The notes under the pieces were generated by a model. The model saw only the letters and a program-made list of their open reading frames with translations. It was not told where the DNA came from and did no database searches. From positions 1-8,883 of the forward strand of contig JAURLB010000116.1 in the NCBI GenBank assembly GCA_030831445.1: 8,883 bases of DNA, in the 5' to 3' direction. Below are positions 1-6,849 of the stretch, one piece after another. Positions within the stretch are counted from its first letter, which is position 1, and every line of letters starts with the position of its first letter. The translations under genes and the position numbers were made by a program. This stretch comes from Candidatus Nanopelagicales bacterium. GTDB lineage: Bacteria > Actinomycetota > Actinomycetes > S36-B12 > UBA5976.

Positions 1-1950
1 AGCCGTGGGCTCATTCACTGTCTCTGGGAAATTATCGACAATTCCGTCGATGAAGCGCTCGCTGGCTTCGCCTCACAAATCACGGTGACCTTGCATTCCG
101 ATGGGTCTGTTGAAGTAGTTGATAACGGGCGAGGCATCCCTGTCGATATAGAGCAAAAAACGAAACTCACTGGGGTTGAACTCGTACTCACAAAACTACA
201 TGCCGGCGGCAAATTCGGCACAGGCAGTTACCACGCCTCAGGCGGGCTCCATGGTGTGGGAGCAAGTGTGGTCAACGCACTCTCACTTCGACTTGATGTT
301 GAAGTACTGCGGGAATCGAAGTCACACAGCATGTCGTTTAAACGCGGCGTACCTGGAGTATTTGAAGGTGCTAGTTCGGAGAGTAAGTTCGCGAAAAAAT
401 CGGGTCTGAATTCGAAAAAAGCTAAGTCTCGCGATACTGGAACTCGCATTCGATATTGGTTTGATCCTCAAATTTTCGAGAAGACTGCAACTTTGGACTG
501 GCAACTCATTACAGCCCGAGCACGGCAGACTGCTTTTTTGGTTCCAGGTCTGACGATTATCCTGATAGATAATCGCCAAAAAGAGAGTGTGAGGGAAACC
601 TTCCATTTCACCGGTGGTGTCGGAGAGTTTTGTGAGTACCTCAACGCCGCAAGTGCACTTACGCCAACTATTCGCTTACAGGGCAAAGAACGTTTCGTCG
701 AAACAATTCAGATGCTGGATGACAAAGGTCAACTACGAGCAAAAGAAGTCGAACGTGAGCTCTACGTAGATATTGCCCTCATTTGGAATACTGGATACGA
801 ATCAAATGTTCATAGTTTCGTCAACATCATAGAAACCCCAAAGGGTGGAACGCATCTAACTGGATTCGAACGATCCTTGGTTAAAGTGGCAAATGAGCAA
901 CTGAAAGCCACAAAAACTCTCAAGCCTTCAGAAGAAAATGTTTCCAAGGATGATGTGCTTGAAGGTTTGACTGCTGTAGTGAGTGTCCGATTACCTGAAC
1001 CACAGTTTGAAGGACAAACGAAAGAAATTCTTGGCACACCAGCCGCACTCAAAATTGTCAGTTCAGTTGTCGCAGAAGAGTTTTCGCAATGGATAACGAA
1101 GCCTCCACGCGGTGAAAAAATGGCTGCAAAAACCTTACTCGACAAGTTTGCGAATGCCATGCGGGCTCGGGTGAGCGCCCGCCAACAGCGTGACGTGCAG
1201 CGAAGAAAGAATGCGTTGGAAAATTCCACGCTACCAACGAAGTTGCGCGACTGCAGACTTGACGACAACGAAAAGACTGAATTGTTCATTGTTGAAGGAG
1301 AATCAGCGCTTGGCACAGCTAAAGATGCGCGAAATTCAGAATTTCAAGCAATCTTGCCGATTCGAGGCAAAATATTGAACGTTCAAAAAGCCTCGCTTGC
1401 CGATATGCTCAATAATGCTGAATGCGCAAGTATTATTCAAGTCATTGGTGCTGGCTCTGGCCGAACGTTTGACCTAGAACAAGTTCGTTATGGAAAAATA
1501 ATTCTGATGACTGATGCAGATGTAGATGGGGCACATATTCGTTGTCTGTTGCTTACCCTCATCCATCGTTACATGAAACCATTGATTGATGCCGGTCGAG
1601 TGTTTGCTGCAGTTCCACCACTCCATCGGATTGAACTTTCAGGAAAGAGTGAAGTTATCTACACCTACTCCGATGGTGAGATGAGAGCAACACTAGAAAA
1701 ATTGCAAAAAGCTGGCAAGAAATGGAAAGAGCCAATTCAGCGTTACAAGGGTCTTGGAGAAATGGATGCACGTCAGCTTAAGGAAACCACGGTTCACCCC
1801 GAAACTCGACAATTACGTCGAATTACCATGAAGGACACGTTGCAGGCCGAGCAAATCTTTGAATTACTGATGGGTAATGAAGTTGCCCCAAGAAAAGACT
1901 TTATCGTGCAAGGGTCAACGAGTATTGATCGAAATAGGATTGACGTTTAA
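1..1950 (+). CDS. parE: DNA topoisomerase IV subunit B, 5'-partial
   Basis: This is the ATPase/TOPRIM subunit of topoisomerase IV, which with ParC (encoded at 4444-6834) separates linked daughter chromosomes. The reading frame is open from base 1, and the first codons already match the family (DNSVDEALAG at codons 14-23), so the true start lies upstream of the window. About 30-50 residues are probably missing from a protein usually near 690; 649 codons remain. Residue numbers count from base 1. The GHKL ATPase motifs are DNGRGIPVD near 41-49 and GLHGVGASVVNALS near 83-96. The TOPRIM metal residues are Glu432 (EGESALG) and the Asp505/Asp507/Asp509 triad (TDADVDGAH). The QRYKGLGEMD motif follows near 580. 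SALGTAK and PIRGKILNVQKA read like actinobacterial ParE rather than GyrB, although GyrB cannot be fully excluded without a tree. The TAA stop overlaps the stop of the convergent carbonic anhydrase gene. Confidence 0.95.
   Translation, partial: SRGLIHCLWEIIDNSVDEALAGFASQITVTLHSDGSVEVVDNGRGIPVDIEQKTKLTGVELVLTKLHAGGKFGTGSYHASGGLHGVGASVVNALSLRLDVEVLRESKSHSMSFKRGVPGVFEGASSESKFAKKSGLNSKKAKSRDTGTRIRYWFDPQIFEKTATLDWQLITARARQTAFLVPGLTIILIDNRQKESVRETFHFTGGVGEFCEYLNAASALTPTIRLQGKERFVETIQMLDDKGQLRAKEVERELYVDIALIWNTGYESNVHSFVNIIETPKGGTHLTGFERSLVKVANEQLKATKTLKPSEENVSKDDVLEGLTAVVSVRLPEPQFEGQTKEILGTPAALKIVSSVVAEEFSQWITKPPRGEKMAAKTLLDKFANAMRARVSARQQRDVQRRKNALENSTLPTKLRDCRLDDNEKTELFIVEGESALGTAKDARNSEFQAILPIRGKILNVQKASLADMLNNAECASIIQVIGAGSGRTFDLEQVRYGKIILMTDADVDGAHIRCLLLTLIHRYMKPLIDAGRVFAAVPPLHRIELSGKSEVIYTYSDGEMRATLEKLQKAGKKWKEPIQRYKGLGEMDARQLKETTVHPETRQLRRITMKDTLQAEQIFELLMGNEVAPRKDFIVQGSTSIDRNRIDV
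1947..1950. other. shared stop codons of parE and the carbonic anhydrase gene (TTAA)
   Basis: The palindrome TTAA supplies TAA to parE on the plus strand (1948-1950) and TAA to the carbonic anhydrase gene on the minus strand (1949-1947). The two genes therefore end within each other, with no spacer and no room for a separate intrinsic terminator between them. Confidence 0.9.
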
Positions 1951-2456
1951 ATTCCGTTGAACGGCTTGATTAGGCCGGTGTGCACATCATAAATTGCACC
2001 GCCGACAACTATATTTTCTGGCAACAGATGGAAGCTTCTAATACGCTGAATGTCGATTGCTAGTGCTGCCTCTTGATCTATTACGGTTCTGATTTCAATG
2101 CTTCGTGTATCGATCCCGGAGGATTCGAAAATTGCCTTGTGCACTTGCTCTTCAGTGCCGGATGCCATTTTGCACTCGGTGTGAGGGATAACCAAGATTC
2201 GATTCACGTTCAATAACCACGTTGCCAACACGAGCGTACGTAAAACGTCATCCGTGACACGAGCACCGGCATTCCTCAGGATTTTTACATCACCAGGGTT
2301 CATTCCAACCATTGCTAACGGGTTAATACGTGAATCCATACAGGTAATGATTGCAAGACCTTGTTTGGCCCGCCCCGTAAGTTTTTGGTCTTCGAAGTCT
2401 TTCGCAAATTCTTGATTGGCCGATATCACATCAGCAAAGACATCATTTGGGAACAT
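1947..2456 (-). CDS. beta-class carbonic anhydrase
   Basis: A zinc enzyme of about 169 residues that interconverts CO2 and bicarbonate in the cytoplasm, where it can supply bicarbonate to carboxylases and buffer pH. The beta-class motifs are intact. Counting from the ATG, they are Cys39-x-Asp41-x-Arg43 (ITCMDSRINP), His92 and Cys95 (HTECKM), and the C-terminal GGAIYDVHTG. Cys39, His92 and Cys95 are the expected zinc ligands, and Asp41/Arg43 form the usual catalytic dyad. The short length and the wording near RNAGARVTDDV resemble the small actinobacterial beta enzymes such as mycobacterial Rv1284. Two start codons sit side by side, GTG at 2459 and ATG at 2456. I chose the ATG because the Shine-Dalgarno GAAGGGG (2463-2469) lies 6 bases from it and only 3 from the GTG. 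The gene is monocistronic, divergent from the reductase and convergent with parE. Confidence 0.93.
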   Translation of the reverse strand: MFPNDVFADVISANQEFAKDFEDQKLTGRAKQGLAIITCMDSRINPLAMVGMNPGDVKILRNAGARVTDDVLRTLVLATWLLNVNRILVIPHTECKMASGTEEQVHKAIFESSGIDTRSIEIRTVIDQEAALAIDIQRIRSFHLLPENIVVGGAIYDVHTGLIKPFNGI

Positions 2457-2462
2457 CACTTA

Positions 2463-2469
2463 CCCCTTC
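2463..2469 (-). promoter_or_regulatory. Shine-Dalgarno deciding the carbonic anhydrase start
   Basis: On the minus strand GAAGGGG is followed by TAA, GTG and ATG. A spacing of 6 bases to the ATG (2456-2454) is near the normal optimum, while 3 bases to the GTG is too tight. This is one of the clearest Shine-Dalgarno sequences in the window, so this transcript is very likely leadered. Confidence 0.6.
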
Positions 2470-2489
2470 AATTGAGCACTGACGTGATG

Positions 2490-2495
2490 AGTCTA
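2490..2495 (-). promoter_or_regulatory. candidate -10 element for the carbonic anhydrase gene
   Basis: On the minus strand TAGACT matches the actinobacterial -10 pattern TANNNT. Initiation about 7 bases downstream would give a leader of roughly 25 bases containing the GAAGGGG ribosome site. I see no convincing -35 at 16-18 bases, so this is only a position-based candidate. Confidence 0.3.
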
Positions 2496-2508
2496 AAGCA
2501 CCTCAAGG

Positions 2509-2514
2509 TAACCT
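2509..2514 (+). promoter_or_regulatory. candidate -10 element placing a leaderless start at the reductase GTG
   Basis: TAACCT (TANNNT pattern) ends 6 bases before the GTG at 2521, the distance expected when transcription begins at the start codon itself. The only ribosome-site alternative is AAGG at 2505-2508, which is 12 bases from the GTG and therefore poorly spaced. No good -35 is visible. Confidence 0.35.
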
Positions 2515-2520
2515 GCACCT

Positions 2521-3498
2521 GTGAAATCGTATGACATTGCAATCATAGGCGCGGGTCCTGCAGGACTCTATGGCACGTACTATGCGGGATTCCGCGGGTT
2601 TAGTACGGTGTTGATTGATGCCCTTGAAGAGCCAGGTGGGCAAGTTACTGCGATGTATCCCGAAAAAGATATTTTTGACATTGCCGGATTTCCAAGAGTG
2701 CGTGGTCGAGATCTCATTGATGGGCTTCTTGAACAGGCAAATCAATTTCAACCTGAAATTATTCTCGACACCAATGTTGAACGCCTCATCTCACATGAGG
2801 ATCATGTTGAAATGCATCTCACAAACGGAAACGAACTCCATGTGAAGGCTGTGGTGATTACAGGTGGGATCGGCGCATTCACTCCTCGGCCATTGCCAGT
2901 TGGAATGGAATGGCATGGGCGGGGTTTAGTTCATTTTGTGCCCTCCCTCCAAGAACATGCGGGTAAAGATGTAGTCATTATTGGAGGTGGAGATTCAGCA
3001 TTTGACTGGGCTTACACACTTCAACCCATAGCCAAATCAGTGATCCTCGTCCATCGTCGTGACACATTTCGGGCACATGCTGCGATGGTTGAAACTGTTA
3101 AAAATATGGGCGTTGAGCTTGTCACCAATAACGAGGTATCTGCTGTTTCTGGAGATCAACACATCACGCATGTGGAAATTACAGACAAGGTGTCAGGACA
3201 ACGTCGGACACTTCCGTGTCAAACGCTCGTTGCGGCGCTCGGATTTGTCGCCAATATTGGTCCAATTGCGGATTGGGGTTTAGAACTTGAGAAGCGAAGA
3301 ATTGTTGTAAACACTGCTATGAAGACTAATCTGCCTCGAGTGTTTGCAGCTGGCGATATCACTACCTACCGTGGAAAAGTTCCTCTGATTGCTGTTGGGT
3401 TTGGAGAGGCTGCCACAGCAGTGAATAACGCTGCGCCTTTAATTCATGAAGATATGGGAATTTTCCCGGGGCATAGCTCCGGTGGCGGCTCAGACTAG
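2521..3498 (+). CDS. ferredoxin--NADP+ reductase, thioredoxin-reductase-like type
   Basis: A 325-residue soluble FAD enzyme that passes electrons between NADPH and ferredoxin or flavodoxin. The FAD-binding GAGPAGLYGTYY starts at residue 10. It is followed by GGQVTAMYPEK (39-49) and DIAGFPRVRGRDLI (53-66). The NADPH fold carries VVIIGGGDSAFDWA (151-164). HRRDTFRAH (178-186) has the arginines that normally select the 2'-phosphate of NADPH. AAGD (276-279) and GFGEAATAVNNA (293-304) complete the FAD site. The C-terminal PGHSS matches the Bacillus YumC type of reductase. The redox-active CxxC of true thioredoxin reductases is absent: only one cysteine, Cys233, is present. The start is GTG at 2521, directly before the FAD motif, and no upstream alternative fits better. 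The gene is divergent from the carbonic anhydrase gene and tail to tail with the Fe-S protein gene, with overlapping stop codons. Confidence 0.93.
   Translation: MKSYDIAIIGAGPAGLYGTYYAGFRGFSTVLIDALEEPGGQVTAMYPEKDIFDIAGFPRVRGRDLIDGLLEQANQFQPEIILDTNVERLISHEDHVEMHLTNGNELHVKAVVITGGIGAFTPRPLPVGMEWHGRGLVHFVPSLQEHAGKDVVIIGGGDSAFDWAYTLQPIAKSVILVHRRDTFRAHAAMVETVKNMGVELVTNNEVSAVSGDQHITHVEITDKVSGQRRTLPCQTLVAALGFVANIGPIADWGLELEKRRIVVNTAMKTNLPRVFAAGDITTYRGKVPLIAVGFGEAATAVNNAAPLIHEDMGIFPGHSSGGGSD
3495..3498. other. shared stop codons of the reductase and Fe-S protein genes (CTAG)
   Basis: CTAG supplies TAG to the reductase (3496-3498) and TAG to the Fe-S protein gene (3497-3495). It lies at the centre of the 8-base palindrome GACTAGTC (3493-3500). 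As at the other convergent junction, no spacer or clear terminator hairpin is present. Confidence 0.9.
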
Positions 3499-4439
3499 TC
3501 GTGCCACTTTGGTGCATCTTTGATGTCTAGCACTTTCCAAGCCGTATCAATCTCTGGTTCTTTCCCGCACGAAACTAACCGTGGCTCAAGTTCATAGGGA
3601 CGTACGGTTACATTCCAACTTCGCCCATCTCGATGTCTGACTTGAACGACATCATCCGACTCAAAAGAACTTCGAGTTATTGCCGGAAGCACTCGATTGT
3701 TGTGCAGAACCACGACGTCGAGGTGTTCGATTCCTTCAATGTTGAGAGCTTTTCGAACGCCGAGCTCAGCCGTTTGAGCCCAATGAGCGAAAGCGCTTCT
3801 ACCGCGAATATGAGTTGGGTCGATCTTTCCTTGCCAAGCCTGCTCAAGTACTGACACTGCCGATGATTCATCGAGTCGACCAAGTGAGATACCCCAAGGT
3901 AGTAGCAACCCAGTTGGTGCGAACCTATGACCACCAAGATGACTTGACTCGAAAAACTGACTTGTGTACTCCCGGTTACCTCGAAGCGAATCAATAATTG
4001 AGCGAGATTTCATAGCGCAGCACGTGTCACGTTTCCCATTAGCGCAAAGAAAAAGTACCGGGTCAGCACTTCGTCTGCCAACAGGAGGGAGTTCTCCTCG
4101 CAAGATTGCAGAAAAATCCCACGATTCAATGTCTTGGATGTCATCAATTGACCCCGATCGCATCCTTACTCCGCCAACGGCAGTATGCGAAAGCCAAAAG
4201 CGACGCCTTCGCGAAGTTCGTCGTTCGTGGGACACAAGATCTGGCCTACGAGCAAGAAATACTCCGACATCTTCAATAGCTGCAATGTTTTTGAGAAGCT
4301 CTCCCACACCAGTGGGCAATGACGATTCAAGCAAAGCATCGTGACCCCAAGTGCCGGGTTGTTCAATGACGAGCCAGACACGTTTTCGCGGAGCAGTGCC
4401 ATCAAGTGGTTCGGTCAATGCGGATTGGGAGCAGTACAT
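3495..4439 (-). CDS. sucrase/ferredoxin-like (Suc_Fer/Apd1-type) Fe-S protein
   Basis: A 314-residue protein of the sucrase/ferredoxin-like family. Its C-terminal part is thioredoxin-like and its physiological reaction is unknown. Recognisable family blocks are the N-terminal Cys3 with EPLDGTA and WLVIEQPGTWG (22-32). LCANGKRDTCCAMKSR follows, with Cys132, Cys140 and Cys141, then SHLGGHRFAPTGLLLPWG with His167 and His171, and finally VSCGK (Cys291). The fungal relatives Apd1 and Aim32 hold a [2Fe-2S] cluster with two cysteines and two histidines. The matching pieces here are Cys132, Cys140/141 and His167/His171, so a bis-histidinyl cluster is likely by analogy. The frame is open up to 4604 inside parC, but homology begins at the ATG at 4439. 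That ATG has GAAGG (4448-4452) 8 bases upstream and follows the parC stop by only 4 bases, which suggests translational coupling. There are no membrane segments. A role as an electron-transfer partner of the neighbouring reductase is possible but unproven. Confidence 0.88.
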   Translation of the reverse strand: MYCSQSALTEPLDGTAPRKRVWLVIEQPGTWGHDALLESSLPTGVGELLKNIAAIEDVGVFLARRPDLVSHERRTSRRRRFWLSHTAVGGVRMRSGSIDDIQDIESWDFSAILRGELPPVGRRSADPVLFLCANGKRDTCCAMKSRSIIDSLRGNREYTSQFFESSHLGGHRFAPTGLLLPWGISLGRLDESSAVSVLEQAWQGKIDPTHIRGRSAFAHWAQTAELGVRKALNIEGIEHLDVVVLHNNRVLPAITRSSFESDDVVQVRHRDGRSWNVTVRPYELEPRLVSCGKEPEIDTAWKVLDIKDAPKWHD

Positions 4440-4443
4440 TGTT

Positions 4444-6834
4444 TTAGCCTTCACCGACAACTGCAATGAGTGTCTCTGAAAATTTCGTTCCAGTTCCATC
4501 ACGCTTCGCGAGTTCGACTTCAAGTTCAACAGCGCTCGCGCCACTGGTTGCGGCGCGCAGTGGCAGAGGTGCAGTGGTTGCAAAAACAAGTTGATTCTCG
4601 CCACGTTTCAACGTGTGGCAATTGACTCCCATAGTCGCCCGCCCCTTGGCCGGATAATCCTTGAGACTCGTGAACTTGATACTACGAGTTTGTCCACCCG
4701 GCAGCGCACTTGTGTCGCCCGCACAGGTAATTACGAGATTCTCTTTGGATGCCACACCAAAGTAGATCACTTCATCTCCTTCATACAACGTGATGCCAGC
4801 CATTCCCGCCGCAGTCTTACCCTGCGCGCGGACAAGATCGGCTTTGAAATGAAGTAGCTGTGAATCTTGTGTGATGAACACTAAGTGCTCGGTTTCGCTA
4901 TTTGATACTGCCATTCCTACAACACGATCATCATCGTCAAGCGTGATGATTGATTGGGAGCCTACCTTCGAGATGGCTTCAATTTTCACACGTTTGACGA
5001 CTCCGTATTTGGTGCCCAGAGCAATAATGGCCTCTTGTTGAATCGGGATTAATCCGATAATTTTTTCGCCTCTTGCTAAATCGACAAAATCTTTCGTAGC
5101 AATTGCAGTCTTTGGAGAAACTGTTGCTTTTTCTTGGAGATTAAGTGGGATGTCGATCACTTCCACGCTATGTAATTTACCCGCCGTGGTGATGACGCCC
5201 ACATGACCAAACGAATTCGTCAGTACCTGAGAGGTGATGACGTCGTGTTTTGCTCGCTTACCTGAATTCACTTTAACTTCAGGACGCAATCTTGAGACAA
5301 GTCCACTTGAAGTTAAGACAACTCTGGTGGCTTCATCACTCATTTCTAAATTCGTCTGGGTCGGACCTAAGTCGTCTTCGAACGTGGTTTTACGTTTTGC
5401 GCCAAATTTTTTGTTGACTTCCTGCAATTCTTCAAGAAATAACTGGGCTTGTGCATCAGAGTCCTTCAAAAGAGCCTTAAGGGACTTGATGGTTGCTTCC
5501 AACTCTTTCTGCTCTTTTTCCACCTCAAGAGTTGAATATTTAGTGAGTCTTTTCAGTGGCATATCAAGAATGTAGTCACATTGAACTTCACTAAGTTCAT
5601 ACACCTTCATCAATTTTGCACGTGCACTTGCTGTATCTTCGCTTGAGCGAATGACTTGAATCACTTCGTCGATGTTCAAAATGGCAATAAGTAGCCCTGC
5701 CACAAGATGCAATCGGTCCTGTGCCTTCTGGAGCCGGAACTTACTTCTTCGAACAACGACGTCGAGACGGTGTTCGATAAATACCTGAAGAGCCTCTCGC
5801 AAACTCAGAGTTCTTGGTTGCCCATCCACAAGAGCGACAAGGTTCATTGAAAATTGCTCTTCAAGTGGAGTGGACTTATAAAGCTGTTGCAGTACTGCGG
5901 TTGGCTCAAAGCCTGATTTGAGTTCAATGACAAGTTTCAAACCGTGTTCACCATCGGTTAGGTCAATAACGTCGGAAATTCCCGTGATTTTCTTACTCGT
6001 GACACCATCTTTAATTTTCTCAATAACTTTTTCGGGACCGATGTTGTAGGGGAGTTCTGTAACGATGAGTGCTTGGCGTCGAGGTGACACACGATCTATT
6101 TCAACGCGAGCGCGGAGCTTAAAACTTCCTTTTCCAGATTCGTATGCTTCAGCAATACCATCAGACTGCACAATGATTCCGCCAGTTGGGAAATCTGGTC
6201 CAGGCACGACCTTCATGACTTGTTTGAGTGTGGCCTTTGGATTTCGAATGAGCATTTCGCAGGCCGCAACAACTTCTGGCAAATTATGTGGTGGGATATT
6301 CGTTGCCATGCCAACTGCGATACCGCTTGCACCGTTGACTAGAAGTACTGGAAATCCTGCAGGCAAAACTGACGGTTCTAATTCACGCCCATCATAGTTT
6401 GGTAAAAAATCGACAACATCTTCATCAAGTGACGCGGTTAGTGCAAGTGCGCTAGCGGCTAATCGAGCTTCGGTATAGCGGTACGCCGCCGGGCCATCGT
6501 CGAGACTTCCAAAGTTACCGTGCCCATCGATGAGTGGTAACCGCATTGTCCAGAACTGAGCCAATCGAACCATTGCGTCATAAATTGCGCCATCGCCATG
6601 GGGATGCAATTTGCCCATAACCTCGCCGACAACGCGAGCAGATTTGACGTGGCCTCGGTCTGGGCGGAGCCCCATCTCTGACATTGTGAAGAGGATGCGT
6701 CGCTGAACTGGTTTTAAGCCATCACGAGCGTCAGGCAACGCGCGTGAATAGATGACAGAGTAGGCGTATTCCAAAAAAGAGTTTTGCATCTCAGTTGAAA
6801 CGTCGGTTTCAACAATATGTTCTTTACTGGTCAT
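4444..6834 (-). CDS. parC: DNA topoisomerase IV subunit A
   Basis: This is the DNA-cleaving subunit (796 residues) that pairs with ParE as an A2B2 enzyme and decatenates sister chromosomes. The family signature [34 protein letters not shown] spans about 15-48. The helix-turn-helix and quinolone region has [23 protein letters not shown] (64-86). The catalytic tyrosine is Tyr120 in [10 protein letters not shown], preceded by the usual arginine, Arg119. A long coiled-coil segment runs roughly through 350-480. The C-terminal beta-pinwheel from about 500 to 780 has degenerate repeats of about 50 residues. I find no QRRGGKG-like GyrA box, which supports ParC over GyrA. Gly82 sits where E. coli GyrA has Ser83. 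The start ATG at 6834 follows the psuK stop by 12 bases and lacks a recognisable Shine-Dalgarno. The gene therefore depends either on coupling or on its own leaderless start. The Fe-S protein gene follows after 4 bases. Confidence 0.95.
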   Translation of the reverse strand: MTSKEHIVETDVSTEMQNSFLEYAYSVIYSRALPDARDGLKPVQRRILFTMSEMGLRPDRGHVKSARVVGEVMGKLHPHGDGAIYDAMVRLAQFWTMRLPLIDGHGNFGSLDDGPAAYRYTEARLAASALALTASLDEDVVDFLPNYDGRELEPSVLPAGFPVLLVNGASGIAVGMATNIPPHNLPEVVAACEMLIRNPKATLKQVMKVVPGPDFPTGGIIVQSDGIAEAYESGKGSFKLRARVEIDRVSPRRQALIVTELPYNIGPEKVIEKIKDGVTSKKITGISDVIDLTDGEHGLKLVIELKSGFEPTAVLQQLYKSTPLEEQFSMNLVALVDGQPRTLSLREALQVFIEHRLDVVVRRSKFRLQKAQDRLHLVAGLLIAILNIDEVIQVIRSSEDTASARAKLMKVYELSEVQCDYILDMPLKRLTKYSTLEVEKEQKELEATIKSLKALLKDSDAQAQLFLEELQEVNKKFGAKRKTTFEDDLGPTQTNLEMSDEATRVVLTSSGLVSRLRPEVKVNSGKRAKHDVITSQVLTNSFGHVGVITTAGKLHSVEVIDIPLNLQEKATVSPKTAIATKDFVDLARGEKIIGLIPIQQEAIIALGTKYGVVKRVKIEAISKVGSQSIITLDDDDRVVGMAVSNSETEHLVFITQDSQLLHFKADLVRAQGKTAAGMAGITLYEGDEVIYFGVASKENLVITCAGDTSALPGGQTRSIKFTSLKDYPAKGRATMGVNCHTLKRGENQLVFATTAPLPLRAATSGASAVELEVELAKRDGTGTKFSETLIAVVGEG
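4448..4452 (-). promoter_or_regulatory. Shine-Dalgarno for the Fe-S protein inside the end of parC
   Basis: GAAGG on the minus strand is formed by the last Glu-Gly codons of parC and lies 8 bases before the ATG at 4439. It decides the start of the Fe-S protein gene against the longer open frame. It also implies that ribosomes finishing parC help start the next gene. Confidence 0.55.
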
Positions 6835-6843
6835 GGGCGGCTG

Positions 6844-6849
6844 AGACTA
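6844..6849 (-). promoter_or_regulatory. candidate internal -10 element for parC
   Basis: TAGTCT on the minus strand (TANNNT pattern) overlaps the TAG stop of the kinase gene and ends 9 bases before the parC ATG. The 12-base junction contains no Shine-Dalgarno, so a promoter giving a nearly leaderless parC message is one way to translate it. Coupled re-initiation after the kinase gene is the alternative. Confidence 0.25.

Noticed and set aside
810..1316. A 168-codon open frame antisense to parE
   Set aside because: It lies entirely opposite the conserved TOPRIM-preceding part of parE. Its serine/phenylalanine-rich translation has no recognisable family and is explained as a codon shadow.
1954..1964. 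Inverted repeat CCGTT-G-AACGG just past the parE stop as an intrinsic terminator
   Set aside because: It allows only a four-pair stem with a three-base loop and has no following T-run. It also lies within the carbonic anhydrase coding sequence.
2521..3498. Thioredoxin reductase as the identity of the flavoprotein
   Set aside because: The redox-active CxxC is missing, and the MYPEKDIFDIAGFP block and PGHSS tail fit the ferredoxin--NADP+ reductase group instead.
3502..3516. Possible hairpin GTGCC...GGTGC past the reductase stop
   Set aside because: It needs two wobble pairs, has a three-base loop and lacks a U-tract. It is inside coding sequence, so it is not supported as a terminator.
3964..4344. 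A 126-codon plus-strand frame opposite the Fe-S protein gene
   Set aside because: It shadows a well-supported minus-strand gene and shows no motif. The other overlapping frames of 60-113 codons across the window were rejected for the same reason.
3495..4604. A 369-residue version of the Fe-S protein starting inside parC
   Set aside because: The extra 55 N-terminal residues overlap parC coding sequence and match nothing in the family. The ATG at 4439 has a good GAAGG site and begins just before the conserved EPLDGTA block.
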